Source: UBA6911 sp964481255 (GTDB lineage Bacteria; Acidobacteriota; UBA6911). From it: a DNA stretch of 64,000 nucleotides. Location of the stretch: assembly GCA_964481255.1 (NCBI GenBank), contig CAYZTZ010000001.1, forward strand, positions 1-64,000, written 5' to 3'. The notes beneath the pieces are model-generated. The model was not told the origin of the DNA, did no database searches, and saw nothing but the letters and a program-made list of their open reading frames with translations. The translations under genes and the position numbers were made by a program. Positions 40,870-50,023 of the stretch are shown here, one piece after another (within the stretch, counting starts at the first letter, position 1; each line of letters starts with the position of its first letter).

Positions 40870-41574
40870 ATGCATCTGGACATACTTGCTTTCGGCGCGC
40901 ACCCTGACGATGTGGAGCTCTTTGCGGGCGGAACTCTGGCCAAAATGGCTGCGTTGGGCCATTCCACCGGCGTCGTGGACATGACGCGCGGGGAACTGGG
41001 CACACGAGGGACAGCGGCGCAGCGAAGGAAGGAGGCCGCCCAGGCCGCCGCGATTCTCAACCTGAAGGTCCGGGAAAACCTGGGATTGCCCGACGGCGCC
41101 GTGCCGGTGACGCCGGCGGCGCGGCTCAAGGTCATCCGCATTCTGAGAAAGTACCGGCCGAGCGTGGTTTTGACGCATTACTGGGACGACCGGCACCCCG
41201 ATCATGCCGCCACGAGCCGGCTGGTATCGGAAGCCGCGCATCATTCCGGACTGGCCAAGGTGAATACAGGTCAAAGGCGGCATCGTCCCAAGGCGCTCCT
41301 CTACTTTAAGATTCCTCCGCATCAAGCGCCGAGCTTTGTCGTCGATGTCTCGGATTACCACGAACAGCGCCGGGCCGCCATCGCGGCCTATCGCTCCCAG
41401 CTCTTTGATCCCTCCAGCGACGAGCCGTCCACCACGTTGAGCCAACCGGATTTCCTGGCTCATGTGGAAAGCCTCCATTCGTTTTACGGGACGCTGATCG
41501 GGAAACGAAAAGGGGAGGCCTTCCATATCAAAGGGGTCCTGGAGATCCCGGATATCGTCCGGCACTTTCAATAG
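40870..41574 (+). CDS. bshB1: bacillithiol biosynthesis deacetylase BshB1
   Basis: 234 aa PIG-L/LmbE-type zinc deacetylase. Metal motif AFGAHPDDVELFAGG, then DMTRGELGTRGT (diagnostic for BshB1), HYWDDRHPDHAATSRL and a C-terminal HVESLHSFYGTLIG segment. It removes acetate from GlcNAc-malate to give GlcN-malate in bacillithiol synthesis. The glycosyltransferase BshA is not in the window. The gene directly follows the BshC-like gene. Confidence 0.92.
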   Translation: MHLDILAFGAHPDDVELFAGGTLAKMAALGHSTGVVDMTRGELGTRGTAAQRRKEAAQAAAILNLKVRENLGLPDGAVPVTPAARLKVIRILRKYRPSVVLTHYWDDRHPDHAATSRLVSEAAHHSGLAKVNTGQRRHRPKALLYFKIPPHQAPSFVVDVSDYHEQRRAAIAAYRSQLFDPSSDEPSTTLSQPDFLAHVESLHSFYGTLIGKRKGEAFHIKGVLEIPDIVRHFQ

Positions 41575-41652
41575 ACGCCCGTGCAGGTCCGACAGGGAAT
41601 CCCGGCGGCGCGACAGGGGCCCGCGCCGCCTCAGGCCGCGGGCCGCAGGCTG

Positions 41653-41661
41653 TGCTATAAT
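41653..41661 (+). promoter_or_regulatory. extended -10 promoter before the sugar transferase
   Basis: TGCTATAAT combines a perfect -10 hexamer with the extended TGn element, 25 bases before the ATG at 41686. No -35 is visible at 16-18 bases, which is acceptable for an extended -10. Confidence 0.5.
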
Positions 41662-41685
41662 CGGCAAGCGGACAGGGGACACGGA

Positions 41686-43125
41686 ATGTTCAGGGAACGC
41701 GCGAAGCTCTACAACAGATTGCAGTTTTTTTTCGACCTGCTGGCGACCTCAGCGGCCTTTCCCGCGGCCTATTTCAGCCGCGTCCATCTTCAGAGGGTTC
41801 TCCCGCCGGAACTCGACCGTCTGCTCAATCCGGCCCTGCTTCCCCCGGGCGACTATCTTTGGATCGTCGCGCTCGCCGTGTGCTGCTGGTCGGTCGCCGC
41901 CTTCTCGCTCGGGCTTTACCGCATCTCCATGCGGCGCTCGGGGTGGGAAAAAGTGCGCATCGTCCTTGAAAGCTCCCTCATCCTCTGGCTTTTCCTGGGC
42001 TTTCTTTCCTTTGCTCTGAAACTGGACCTCAGCCGTCCCCTCATAGCGCTTTTTGTACTGTACCAGGCGGCGATCCTGGTCGCGGCCCGTCTGGTGGTAT
42101 TGCTTCACGCCAGGAGAAAAGGCCTGTTCTTCCCCTCCAGGCACTTCCGCAATGTCGTGATTATTGGAAACCTCGCAAAGGCGCGGGACATGGGCCGATT
42201 GATCTCGCGCTATTCGGATTGGGGCTTCCGAATCCTGGGATATGTCGTGGTGGCCGGCGAGGAGGAAGCCGCGCGGGAGAAGGACGTCCTCGGGACCGAA
42301 TCCGACCTGCCTCAAATCCTCGAAGACAATATCGTGGACGAGATCCTGTTTGTCGGGGACCGTCTCCATCTGGGCCGGCTCGACGGAATTCTCGAAATCT
42401 GCCAGGAACAGGGTATCCGGACGCGCGTCGCGGCGGATTTTTTCCCGGCGAAGGTCACCAACCTTTCCATGGAGTTTCTCGAGAACGTCCCCTTCATTAC
42501 GTTCAGTACCGCGCCCGAGCACGCTCCCTCCCTTCTCGCGAAGCGCATGATCGATGTGGTGGTTTCGGCCATCCTGCTCGTCGTTCTGGCGCCCCTCCTT
42601 CTGCTTGTCTGCCTTCTGGTGAAACTGACGTCGAAGGGACCGGCCATATACCGCCAGGTCCGCTGCGGTCTCTACGGGCGGAAATTCGTACTCTATAAGA
42701 TCCGGAGCATGTACGAAGGCGCCGAAGACGTCCTCTGGGAGATCAAACACCTGAATGAGATGGACGGGCCCGTTTTCAAAATGCGCAACGACCCGCGCGT
42801 CACCCCCCTCGGGCGCTTTCTGCGCAAGAGTTCCATCGACGAGTGGCCGCAGTTCTGGAATGTACTGAAGGGGGACATGAGTCTCGTCGGCCCCCGCGCC
42901 CCCCTCCCGGAGGAGGTCCGGGAGTACACGCGGTGGCAGCGCCGGAGACTGTCGGTGCGGCCGGGCATGACCTGCCTGTGGCAGATTTCAGGCCGCAACG
43001 AAATCGATTTCCACGAGTGGATGAAACTCGATCTGCAATATATCGACCAGTGGTCCCTCTTCCTGGATTTCAAAATCCTCCTGCGCACGTTTCCGGCTGT
43101 TCTCCTCGGGAAAGGGGCGCGGTAG
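41686..43125 (+). CDS. polyprenyl-phosphate hexose-1-phosphate transferase (WbaP/WcaJ-like)
   Basis: 479 aa from the ATG at 41686. Residues ~15-150 hold four to five membrane helices; ~155-280 form a CoA-binding-3-like Rossmann region (VVIIGNLAKARDMGRL); ~285-479 form the bacterial sugar transferase domain with RKSSIDEWPQFWNVLKGD, SLVGPRAP and RPGMTCLWQISGRN. It starts exopolysaccharide or O-antigen repeat units by loading a sugar phosphate onto undecaprenyl phosphate at the inner membrane. The phosphohexomutase at 26.5 kb could supply precursor. No other glycan genes follow on this strand. Confidence 0.93.
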   Translation: MFRERAKLYNRLQFFFDLLATSAAFPAAYFSRVHLQRVLPPELDRLLNPALLPPGDYLWIVALAVCCWSVAAFSLGLYRISMRRSGWEKVRIVLESSLILWLFLGFLSFALKLDLSRPLIALFVLYQAAILVAARLVVLLHARRKGLFFPSRHFRNVVIIGNLAKARDMGRLISRYSDWGFRILGYVVVAGEEEAAREKDVLGTESDLPQILEDNIVDEILFVGDRLHLGRLDGILEICQEQGIRTRVAADFFPAKVTNLSMEFLENVPFITFSTAPEHAPSLLAKRMIDVVVSAILLVVLAPLLLLVCLLVKLTSKGPAIYRQVRCGLYGRKFVLYKIRSMYEGAEDVLWEIKHLNEMDGPVFKMRNDPRVTPLGRFLRKSSIDEWPQFWNVLKGDMSLVGPRAPLPEEVREYTRWQRRRLSVRPGMTCLWQISGRNEIDFHEWMKLDLQYIDQWSLFLDFKILLRTFPAVLLGKGAR

Positions 43126-43138
43126 CGATCGCGCGGTC

Positions 43139-44968
43139 TCAATCAGGGAGCGCGAAGGGTCGGCCCTGAGATACGGATGGCCCCGGAGGCGCCGCCTGGT
43201 CCTTGTACTGAAGCTGATACAGCCTCCAGTAAATCCCCTTCAGACGCAGCAGTTCCTGGTGGGTTCCCGTTTCGCGGATGCGTCCGCGGTGCAGGACGAG
43301 GATCCGGTCCGCATTCTGGATGGTGGAGAGGCGGTGGGCGATGATGATGGAGGTCCGGTCGGCGAGGAGTCTCTCGATGGCGTCCCGTATCAGCAGTTCG
43401 GTCTCGGTGTCGATGCTGGAGGTCGCCTCGTCCAGCACCAGGATTTTGGGGTCATACGCCAGAGCCCGCGCGAAGGCGAGGAGCTGTTTCTGACCGACCG
43501 AGAGGGAGGAGCCCCTCTCCCCGACCCTGGATTCGAATTTCTTTTCGAGTCTTTCGATAAAGCCGGAGGCGTGGACGGTCTCGGCCGCCCGCTGGACCTG
43601 GACGGCCCCGATCTTTGGGTTCCCGAGGCGGATATTCTCGCAGATGCTGCCTGAGAAGAGGAATACGTCCTGGAGCACGATGCCGATGGATCGTCTCAAG
43701 CCCTGAAGGTCGTAATCCCTGACATCGATCCCGTCCACCAGGATCGCCCCCTGCTGAACGTCATAGAAGCGGCATAGCAGCGAGATCAGGGTGGATTTGC
43801 CGGCCCCCGTTGCTCCGACGACGGCCACCCTCTCCCCCGGGGACACGCGGAAGGATATGTCGCGAAGGACGGGCTCGTCGGGCTTGTAGCTGAAATGCAC
43901 GTTTCGAAATTCGATGCCGCCCCGCTCCACCGCCGCCGCCTTGGGCGCCGCGGGGGAGACGACGGCGGGCGCCGTGTCCAGAAGCCTGAAGATCCGCTCC
44001 GAGGCGGCCATCGCCGACTGGAGTATCGTGTACTTTTCGCTGAGGTCGGAGATCGGTCTGAAGAAACGGTCCGAGTACTGGATGAAGGCCACGAGCGTTC
44101 CCACCGTCAGGGTGCCCGCAAGCACCTGGAGCCCCCCGTACCAGACGATGAGAGCGATGGCCGCGGCGGAGATCAGCTCGAGAATGGGATAGAAAATAGC
44201 ATAGTAGAAAATGGACTGCAGGTTCGCGTCGAGGTGCTCCTTGTTGATGCGCGTGAAGCGCCGGTACTGCCCGGCCTCCCTCCCGAAAAGCTGAACCACC
44301 GCCGCTCCGGTGATGTTTTCCTGCAGGAACGCGTTGATGCGCGCGATGGCGGTCCGGACCCTGCGGTAGGAATCCCGCACCTTGATCTTGAACAGCAGCG
44401 TGGCGAGGACGAGAAACGGCAGCACGGCGAAGACGGCCAGCGCGAGCTTGTAGTGGAGCAGAAAAAGCGAAAGGACGATGCCGGAGAGAACGAAAATGTC
44501 TTCAAAGACGGAAATGACCCCCGCCGTGAAGAGTTCGTTCAGGGCGTCGACGTCCGTGGTGACGCGCGTCATCAGCCGTCCGACGGGGTTCCGGTCGAAA
44601 AAGGCCACATCCAAGCTCTGAAGATGCCGGAAGATCTCCATCCGAAGATCGCGCATGATCTTCTGTCCCATCAGGTTGATGAGCCATGTTTGGCTGAATC
44701 TCAACGCGAAGACCAGGATCAGGGTGCCCAGATACAGCAGGGCCACCTGGTTGAGTCCGGAGAAGTCGCTATGGCGGATATACCGGTCGATGGCCACCTT
44801 GGTCAGGTAAGGCTGGACGACGGAGAAGCCCGATCCCAGGAGGAGACAGACGACGGCCAGTTGGGCCGAACCGCGATAGGGGCGGATGTAGGCGAGCAGG
44901 CGCCGCATCAGCCGCGCGTCGTAGGCCTTGCCCAGAACCTGTTCTTCGTGCATGGTGTCGGCCGGCAT
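43139..44968 (-). CDS. heterodimeric ABC exporter, half-transporter B (catalytic-Glu subunit)
   Basis: 609 aa: six-helix transmembrane domain (~1-330), then an ATPase domain. Walker A GATGAGKSTLISLL, Q-loop VLQDVFLF, signature LSVGQKQLLAFARA (Gly to Val change in LSGGQ), Walker B ILVLDEATSSID with the catalytic Glu, and H-loop IIAHRLSTI. The altered signature pairs with the altered Walker B of the neighbouring half, giving one degenerate ATP site. It lies 2 bases after the partner gene. Substrate (lipid, drug or peptide) is not determinable. Confidence 0.92.
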   Translation of the reverse strand: MPADTMHEEQVLGKAYDARLMRRLLAYIRPYRGSAQLAVVCLLLGSGFSVVQPYLTKVAIDRYIRHSDFSGLNQVALLYLGTLILVFALRFSQTWLINLMGQKIMRDLRMEIFRHLQSLDVAFFDRNPVGRLMTRVTTDVDALNELFTAGVISVFEDIFVLSGIVLSLFLLHYKLALAVFAVLPFLVLATLLFKIKVRDSYRRVRTAIARINAFLQENITGAAVVQLFGREAGQYRRFTRINKEHLDANLQSIFYYAIFYPILELISAAAIALIVWYGGLQVLAGTLTVGTLVAFIQYSDRFFRPISDLSEKYTILQSAMAASERIFRLLDTAPAVVSPAAPKAAAVERGGIEFRNVHFSYKPDEPVLRDISFRVSPGERVAVVGATGAGKSTLISLLCRFYDVQQGAILVDGIDVRDYDLQGLRRSIGIVLQDVFLFSGSICENIRLGNPKIGAVQVQRAAETVHASGFIERLEKKFESRVGERGSSLSVGQKQLLAFARALAYDPKILVLDEATSSIDTETELLIRDAIERLLADRTSIIIAHRLSTIQNADRILVLHRGRIRETGTHQELLRLKGIYWRLYQLQYKDQAAPPGPSVSQGRPFALPD

Positions 44969-44970
44969 AT

Positions 44971-46764
44971 TCAGGTCGCCGCCAGCTCCTCTTCCAGGAG
45001 CTGCTTTCGATAAAGGTCCGCGTAAACGCCCTGCAGTTCCATCAGGGTTTCGTGGGTCCCGCGCTCCACGACGGCGCCGTCCTGAAGAACGACGATCTGA
45101 TCGGCGCGGCGGATCGTGGAGATGCGGTGGGACACCAGAATGGTTGTCCGGCCCCGCATTACTTGGGTGAGCTGTTCCAGGATCCGCTCTTCCGTGTACG
45201 TGTCGACATTCGACAGGGAATCGTCGAAGATCAGGATTTTCGGCCGCGTGGCGACCGCCCTGCTGATGGCCACGCGCTGCTTCTGGCCTCCGGAAAGGGT
45301 GATGCCGCGCTCCCCCACGTAGGTTTCCATCCCCCGGGAAAAGGACCGGATCTCATCCGCTATCTGGGAAACTTCGGCCGCCCAGGCCACGTCCCTGTCG
45401 GCCATCCCGTCGCGGCTTCCGAACGCGATGTTTTCCCGGATGGTGTCGGAAAAAAGGAAGGTTTCCTGCGGAACGTGCCCGATGATCCTGCGTAGTTCGG
45501 CAAGCGGCCACAGGCGCACGTCCCGCCCGTCGATAAAAACCGTGTCCGGAGGAGGGTCGTAAAGGCGGGGGATCAGATTCACCAGGGTCGATTTGCCGCT
45601 TCCGGTATGGCCCACGATCGCGAGAGTGGCTCCGGCCGGAACCGACAGGCTGATGTCGCGCAGAACGGGCCCCTGGGAAGCCGGGTACTGAAATGTCAGA
45701 CGGCGGATCTCCAGGGCGCCCTGAACCGGATCGGGCGCGCACGCCCCCGGTTCGTCCCTGATGTCCGGCTCCGCGTGCATGATTTCCAGAATCCTTCTCA
45801 TGGACGCGGCGCCGCGCTGAAAGATGTTTATGACCCAGCCGACGGCGATGGTGGGCCAGGTGAGCATCGCCAGATACCCCATGAAAGCCACGAACTCTCC
45901 CAGCGTGAGCCGGCCCTGGATGACTTGGCGCCCCCCAAACCAGAGGAGGGCGACGGACGACATCCCTATAAGGGCCGTCATGAGCGGATAGAAGATTCCC
46001 CACAGCCGTATGAGCGCCACGTTGCGCCCGATGTATTCGGTGTTGAGTTTCCCGAATTCCAGGATTTCGGACTCCTCCCTGGCGAACGCCTTCACGACGC
46101 GGATGCCGGAGATGTTTTCCTGCACCTTGGTGCTCAGGTTTGAAAACTGTTCCTGAATGCTTTCAAAGCGCCTGTCAATTTCCCCCCCGAATTTTTTGAC
46201 CGTGACCGACACCAGGGCCATGGGTATATAGGCCAAAAGCGTCAGCTTCCAGTTCAGCCTCAGCAGAAGGGTAGTGCTGAAAACGACGAGCGCCAGGGTG
46301 TTCATGGAGTACATGATGCCCGGCCCGAGCACCGATCGCACCGCGTTGAGATCGTTGGTGGCCCGGGACATGATGTCGCCCGTGCTCCGGGCCTGCAGGA
46401 AGGACAGGGACATTTTCTGGACGTGGGCCAGGAAATCGTTGCGCAGATCGTATTCGATCTCGCGGCTCACGCCGATCAGAATCCTCCGCATCCAGAAACG
46501 GAAGAAACCTTCGACGACGGAGATGCCCAGTATCAGCGAGGCGTAATACGGCAGTTTTCCCCTGGAAAACTCGTGTTTGAAGCCGTCCACCACGTACTTC
46601 AGCACCCAGGGTGAAAAGAGGCTCGCGACCACCGTCAGCAAAACCATCGCAAAGCCGAGGGCGATCCGGCGACGGTATCTGCCCAGATACGGTAGAAGGT
46701 AAAGGAGGGGGTATTTGCGGTTCATGTTCGGAGCGGGTCTTCGGACTGCCTCTTGAAACCCCAT
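44971..46764 (-). CDS. heterodimeric ABC exporter, half-transporter A (degenerate Walker B)
   Basis: 597 aa from the ATG at 46764, with GGAG upstream (an internal ATG at 46725 matches the homologous start MNRKYPLL). Transmembrane domain with RRRIALGFAMVLLTVVASLF and later helices, then the ATPase: Walker A GHTGSGKSTLVNLI, Q-loop VPQETFLF, canonical signature LSGGQKQRVAISRA, Walker B ILIFDDSLSNVD with Asp replacing the catalytic Glu, H-loop LVSHRISTI. An Asp here is typical of the inactive-site half of TM287/288- or BmrCD-type heterodimers. Confidence 0.92.
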   Translation of the reverse strand: MGFQEAVRRPAPNMNRKYPLLYLLPYLGRYRRRIALGFAMVLLTVVASLFSPWVLKYVVDGFKHEFSRGKLPYYASLILGISVVEGFFRFWMRRILIGVSREIEYDLRNDFLAHVQKMSLSFLQARSTGDIMSRATNDLNAVRSVLGPGIMYSMNTLALVVFSTTLLLRLNWKLTLLAYIPMALVSVTVKKFGGEIDRRFESIQEQFSNLSTKVQENISGIRVVKAFAREESEILEFGKLNTEYIGRNVALIRLWGIFYPLMTALIGMSSVALLWFGGRQVIQGRLTLGEFVAFMGYLAMLTWPTIAVGWVINIFQRGAASMRRILEIMHAEPDIRDEPGACAPDPVQGALEIRRLTFQYPASQGPVLRDISLSVPAGATLAIVGHTGSGKSTLVNLIPRLYDPPPDTVFIDGRDVRLWPLAELRRIIGHVPQETFLFSDTIRENIAFGSRDGMADRDVAWAAEVSQIADEIRSFSRGMETYVGERGITLSGGQKQRVAISRAVATRPKILIFDDSLSNVDTYTEERILEQLTQVMRGRTTILVSHRISTIRRADQIVVLQDGAVVERGTHETLMELQGVYADLYRKQLLEEELAAT

Positions 46765-46841
46765 GCGGCGGAATCTCCAAAAAATGAGCCCTATGTTTCC
46801 GCCGACTGTTGCGCGGATGGCGCCGTGCCCGGTAATTCCCC

Positions 46842-47576
46842 TTATCCGGAATCCTCGCGCCTTTTGCGCATATCCCTGTATGGGACCCGCGGACCCTGGC
46901 GCAGCTTGAACTCCACGGAGTAGCTCCCGAATTCCATTTTATATACGGGGTAGACCAGTTCGAACCGGGCCACTTCGCCCGGAGCGATCACCTCCTTGTC
47001 CATGCGGACGACGACGGTTTCCAGGACGGTCCGGTCGGGGGCGTACAGCCGTATGGAGGCGTCCAACTGCTCAATGGGGGTCGGAGCGATGTTGCGCACG
47101 GCGCCGCGGATGCGGAAAACGTCGCCGCTCAGTTCGTCGCCCAAATACAGGAAGGCGATCTTTTCCGGCTGGGCGGCCCCGTGCCGCGCCCGGAGGCGCT
47201 CGGCGATCCCGTCTATGGATCTCTGGGGCAGGAAAACCAGGGCGAGTCCCGCCGCCGCTGCCACGCTCAGGATGACGATGAGGGCCCGGAGCAGGTCCCC
47301 CCAGAGACGGGGTCCGGCGGGCAGGATCTCGAAAGCCGGAGCCGCGGCCCCTTCCTTGTCCGCCGATTCGGCCGGGCCCGCCTGTGCCGGAGGTCTTTCA
47401 AGCGGCAATCGGCCTTCCTTTTCGGCGGGGGGATAGGGAAGGGAGGCCTGGGCCTCTTTTCGAACCGGCGGGCGCTTCGCTCCTTTTTCCCTTCTGCGGA
47501 TCAGGATCCAGAGCGCCGCTGTCAGAAGGACGCCAATCGAGATCAACACCATTCCAATGGTTTGCGGATCCGGCAT
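46842..47576 (-). CDS. membrane protein with C-terminal FxLYD/DUF3426-like domain
   Basis: 244 aa. Residues ~6-24 (IGMVLISIGVLLTAALWIL) and ~98-115 (LIVILSVAAAAGLALVFL) are membrane helices, separated by a Pro/Glu-rich cytoplasmic linker. The C-terminal ~120 residues form an extracytoplasmic beta-sandwich-like domain (FRIRGAVRNIAPTPIEQLDASIRLYAPD; VIAPGEVARFELVYPVYK). The pattern of a retained N- or C-x-x-G-V-x-N element resembles FxLYD/DUF3426 domains. The reaction or partner is unknown. It is co-directional with the ABC exporter genes and the gene at 47593, with a 16-base gap to the latter. Confidence 0.6.
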   Translation of the reverse strand: MPDPQTIGMVLISIGVLLTAALWILIRRREKGAKRPPVRKEAQASLPYPPAEKEGRLPLERPPAQAGPAESADKEGAAAPAFEILPAGPRLWGDLLRALIVILSVAAAAGLALVFLPQRSIDGIAERLRARHGAAQPEKIAFLYLGDELSGDVFRIRGAVRNIAPTPIEQLDASIRLYAPDRTVLETVVVRMDKEVIAPGEVARFELVYPVYKMEFGSYSVEFKLRQGPRVPYRDMRKRREDSG

Positions 47577-47592
47577 GGTCGGGTGCGAAAAG

Positions 47593-48210
47593 CTATCTGG
47601 ATGGAGGCGTCGGAAACTTGGGCTGGCGCGGGTCGACAGGCTGAGGGCTCTTGCCCCAGAAACCCTTTCTCTTTTCCGCCGGGGCTTCCGATCCTATGAG
47701 CTTCATGCTTATTTTCCCGAGAATGCGTCGCTCGTAGGTCCCCAGGGACTCGAGAGGCAGCCATCTTTCAGTCCCGTCCACATCCCGATTGAGTCCTTCC
47801 ATTTTGGTTCGTATCGTAAGCATGGTCTCGCTGGGGCTCACGATTTCGATAACGGCTTCAACCGAATATCGGGCTTTCAGCCAGGTTCCCGTGATCGTGT
47901 CCTGCCGTATCGCCACCTTGTCGACTTCGCTCGCGGTCAAAGAACCGGTGATGAAATCATAAGGGCGCGTGGTTATTCTGCCGGCCTGGCGGTCGTCGAC
48001 CTCAATCCGGAATCCCATGTCTTCAAGCACCTCGTGAACGGTATTGGCCACGATGTCGGACTTGTAGAGGAACTTGACCGGATCGGGCAGGCTCGGTCTC
48101 TGCGTCTGGGCGCGGATCGGGAGGACAAGGCTCAATCCGAGCATTACCGTCAGGGCGGTTCGCGGCAGGAACGGCTCCAAGTGGTGAAAAAACGGCAATT
48201 CTCGGCTCAC
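47593..48210 (-). CDS. exported protein of unknown function
   Basis: 205 aa with an N-terminal hydrophobic signal region (LTVMLGLSLVLPIRAQTQ). The rest contains FLYKSDIVANTVHEVLEDMGFRIEVDD, GRITTRPYDFITG, and YSVEAVIEIVSPSETMLTIRTKMEG, an alternating alpha-beta pattern reminiscent of BamC-like or DUF4136-type lipoprotein folds. There is no lipobox, so lipidation is not supported. The Pro-rich tail KSPQPVDPRQPKFPTPPSR may be flexible. Probably in one transcript with the membrane protein at 46842. Confidence 0.55.
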   Translation of the reverse strand: MSRELPFFHHLEPFLPRTALTVMLGLSLVLPIRAQTQRPSLPDPVKFLYKSDIVANTVHEVLEDMGFRIEVDDRQAGRITTRPYDFITGSLTASEVDKVAIRQDTITGTWLKARYSVEAVIEIVSPSETMLTIRTKMEGLNRDVDGTERWLPLESLGTYERRILGKISMKLIGSEAPAEKRKGFWGKSPQPVDPRQPKFPTPPSR

Positions 48211-48548
48211 GCCGTGATCCTAACATCGGCTATCGCCCAAGTCAATGTTCGTCCCGGCGGAGGGCGCCTCCTCTTGAAAGCCCGGGCTTTCCGGCGGACC
48301 GATATCCGACGCAAGAAGAATAATCTCGAAAAAAACCGACGGAACGTCTAAACTCGGACCTGGTCTCAAACGGAGAGGATAAATCCTTTCGAAAAATGAG
48401 GTCGGGGCCGGCAAGGGATTGACGCAGTCGCGCAGTCCCCGGGACGCGTCCCTTGGTATTCCGGGATGTCATCCGGACTTTAGGTTCCGCGCAGCGGCCA
48501 AAGAGACTGCAACTGGAAGGCCCGGAATCGGGAAAGGTTGTGAATCAT
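48211..48548. other. divergent intergenic region
   Basis: 338 bases between 5' ends of two genes of unknown function. No clear promoter, hairpin or repeat was identified, and the short frames have no start signals. Confidence 0.4.
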
Positions 48549-48938
48549 ATGCCGAAATATCCGACGAATTGGGTGGACTACCGGCTGCCTGCAGGGCAGG
48601 AATTTGCGGTCGCGGTCTGTGGTTACACCGGGAAAGTGCGCCACATGTACATCGGCAGCGACCCGCTGCGGCGCATGCTTGTGCAGCACGTCTTCGTGGA
48701 AAACGAATCCTGCCACACGGCTCAGCACTGCCTGGCTTTGGATTGTCCGCTCAACCGGGCCGGGCAGGAAAACCTTCTCCACATGCTGGACATGAACGAG
48801 GATGAGCCCCTCGATCCCGAAGCCGCGGAGCAATGGGGCACCGCAAGCACCCTGGACTGCCTGCTGAGGTTTGCCCACAAAATGAACGATCTCCTGCCCG
48901 AGGAGCTCCGAAAACCGCAGGCGCCCCTCGAGGAGTAG
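48549..48938 (+). CDS. conserved-looking small protein of unknown function
   Basis: 129 aa from the ATG at 48549 (AAAGG 11 bases upstream; a GTG 96 bases earlier is less likely). No signal peptide or membrane segment. It contains VAVCGYTGKVRHMYIG and ENESCHTAQHCLALDCPLN, a Cys/His cluster that could bind a metal, then an acidic segment and LRFAHKMNDLLPEELRKPQ. I do not recognise the family. It is isolated, convergent with mltG. Confidence 0.5.
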   Translation: MPKYPTNWVDYRLPAGQEFAVAVCGYTGKVRHMYIGSDPLRRMLVQHVFVENESCHTAQHCLALDCPLNRAGQENLLHMLDMNEDEPLDPEAAEQWGTASTLDCLLRFAHKMNDLLPEELRKPQAPLEE

Positions 48939-48970
48939 CCGGCGGAGCCCATGCCGGGCCGGTTCCGTTT

Positions 48971-50023
48971 TCATTCGCCGGAGGTGCGTCCGTTCCCCCG
49001 GCCGGGCGCCAGCGGTTTCTGGAAGCGGTTCACCGCCCGGACATGACTCCCGTAATTTGTCGAGAACTGGTGGGTCCCGTCGTTTCGAGATACGTAGTAT
49101 AGATAATCGCTCTCGGCCGGATGCAATGCCGCGCGAATGGCCGCCGCCCCGGGGTTGGCTATCGGCCCCGGAGGCAGGCCTGCATGAAGATAGGAGTTAT
49201 AAGGCGATTCCATCTTCAGATCGTCCTTCCCCAATCGCCCCTGGTAGATGCCGGCGAGTTTCATGGCGTAAACAATCGTCGCGTCGCAGGCCAATGGCAT
49301 ATTCCTTTCCAGGCGGTTCACGAGGACCGACGCGACCAGCGGGCCTTCCTCGGTTCTGCGGACCTCTTTTTCGATCATGGAGGCGAGTATGACGGTCTCG
49401 GGAACGCTCAACCCGTTGCGGCCGGGCGTCTCGGCCGCGATCGCGGCGAACTTCTTACGGAATTGATCGACCATCGTCCGCAGGATGGCCTCGGATTCAA
49501 CTTTGCGCCCGAAACGATACGTTTCCGGGAAAAGGTACCCCTCCAGGTTTCCGGCCCCCGGGCTCAAGTCGCGGATCCATTCCGCATTCAGAAGGGCCCT
49601 TTCCATTTTCTCCAGGTTGCCGAGTCCCTCCCTGGCCAGCAACTGCACGGTCTCACGCGCCGTCAGCCCTTCGGGGACGGTGACGGAACGAAAATACACC
49701 TCGCCTCGAATCAGCTTCCGCGCCACCTGCCTCGGCGTCGAGGCTTCGGAGAACAAATACTCGCCCGCCTGGATGCGGCGGCCCAAGTTCATAAGACGGA
49801 GGTATAAAAGGAACGGCATCCGCCTGCGCAGGACGCCGGATCGCACAAGGGTATCCGCCGCGGCGCCGCCGCTGGCGCCCCGGGGTATGTCGACAAAGAT
49901 CCCTCCCGGGGGACCCCCATAATAGGGACGTTCGATTTCCGACCGCAGCCACGCTGCGGCGGCCGCGGCGACAAGAACCGCGAAAAGGATTAGGAATGCG
50001 GAAAGAAACAGAAAGCGCCTCAA
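48971..50023 (-). CDS. mltG: endolytic murein transglycosylase MltG
   Basis: 350 aa. One N-terminal membrane anchor (LFLSAFLILFAVLVAAAAAAWL), a LysM-like subdomain (TVPEGLTARETVQLLA) and the YceG-like catalytic domain with the catalytic Glu in ILASMIEKE, VASVLVNRLERNMPLACDATIVYA and NSYLHAGLPPGPIANPG. It cuts nascent peptidoglycan strands at the inner membrane. The first 4 bases overlap the end of ruvX, the widespread ruvX-mltG pairing. Confidence 0.96.
   Translation of the reverse strand: MRRFLFLSAFLILFAVLVAAAAAAWLRSEIERPYYGGPPGGIFVDIPRGASGGAAADTLVRSGVLRRRMPFLLYLRLMNLGRRIQAGEYLFSEASTPRQVARKLIRGEVYFRSVTVPEGLTARETVQLLAREGLGNLEKMERALLNAEWIRDLSPGAGNLEGYLFPETYRFGRKVESEAILRTMVDQFRKKFAAIAAETPGRNGLSVPETVILASMIEKEVRRTEEGPLVASVLVNRLERNMPLACDATIVYAMKLAGIYQGRLGKDDLKMESPYNSYLHAGLPPGPIANPGAAAIRAALHPAESDYLYYVSRNDGTHQFSTNYGSHVRAVNRFQKPLAPGRGNGRTSGE

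Noticed and set aside
41581..41686. N-terminal 35-residue extension of the sugar transferase
   Set aside because: It would start before the extended -10 promoter and consists of Arg/Pro/Gly-rich sequence; the ATG at 41686 matches the family start.
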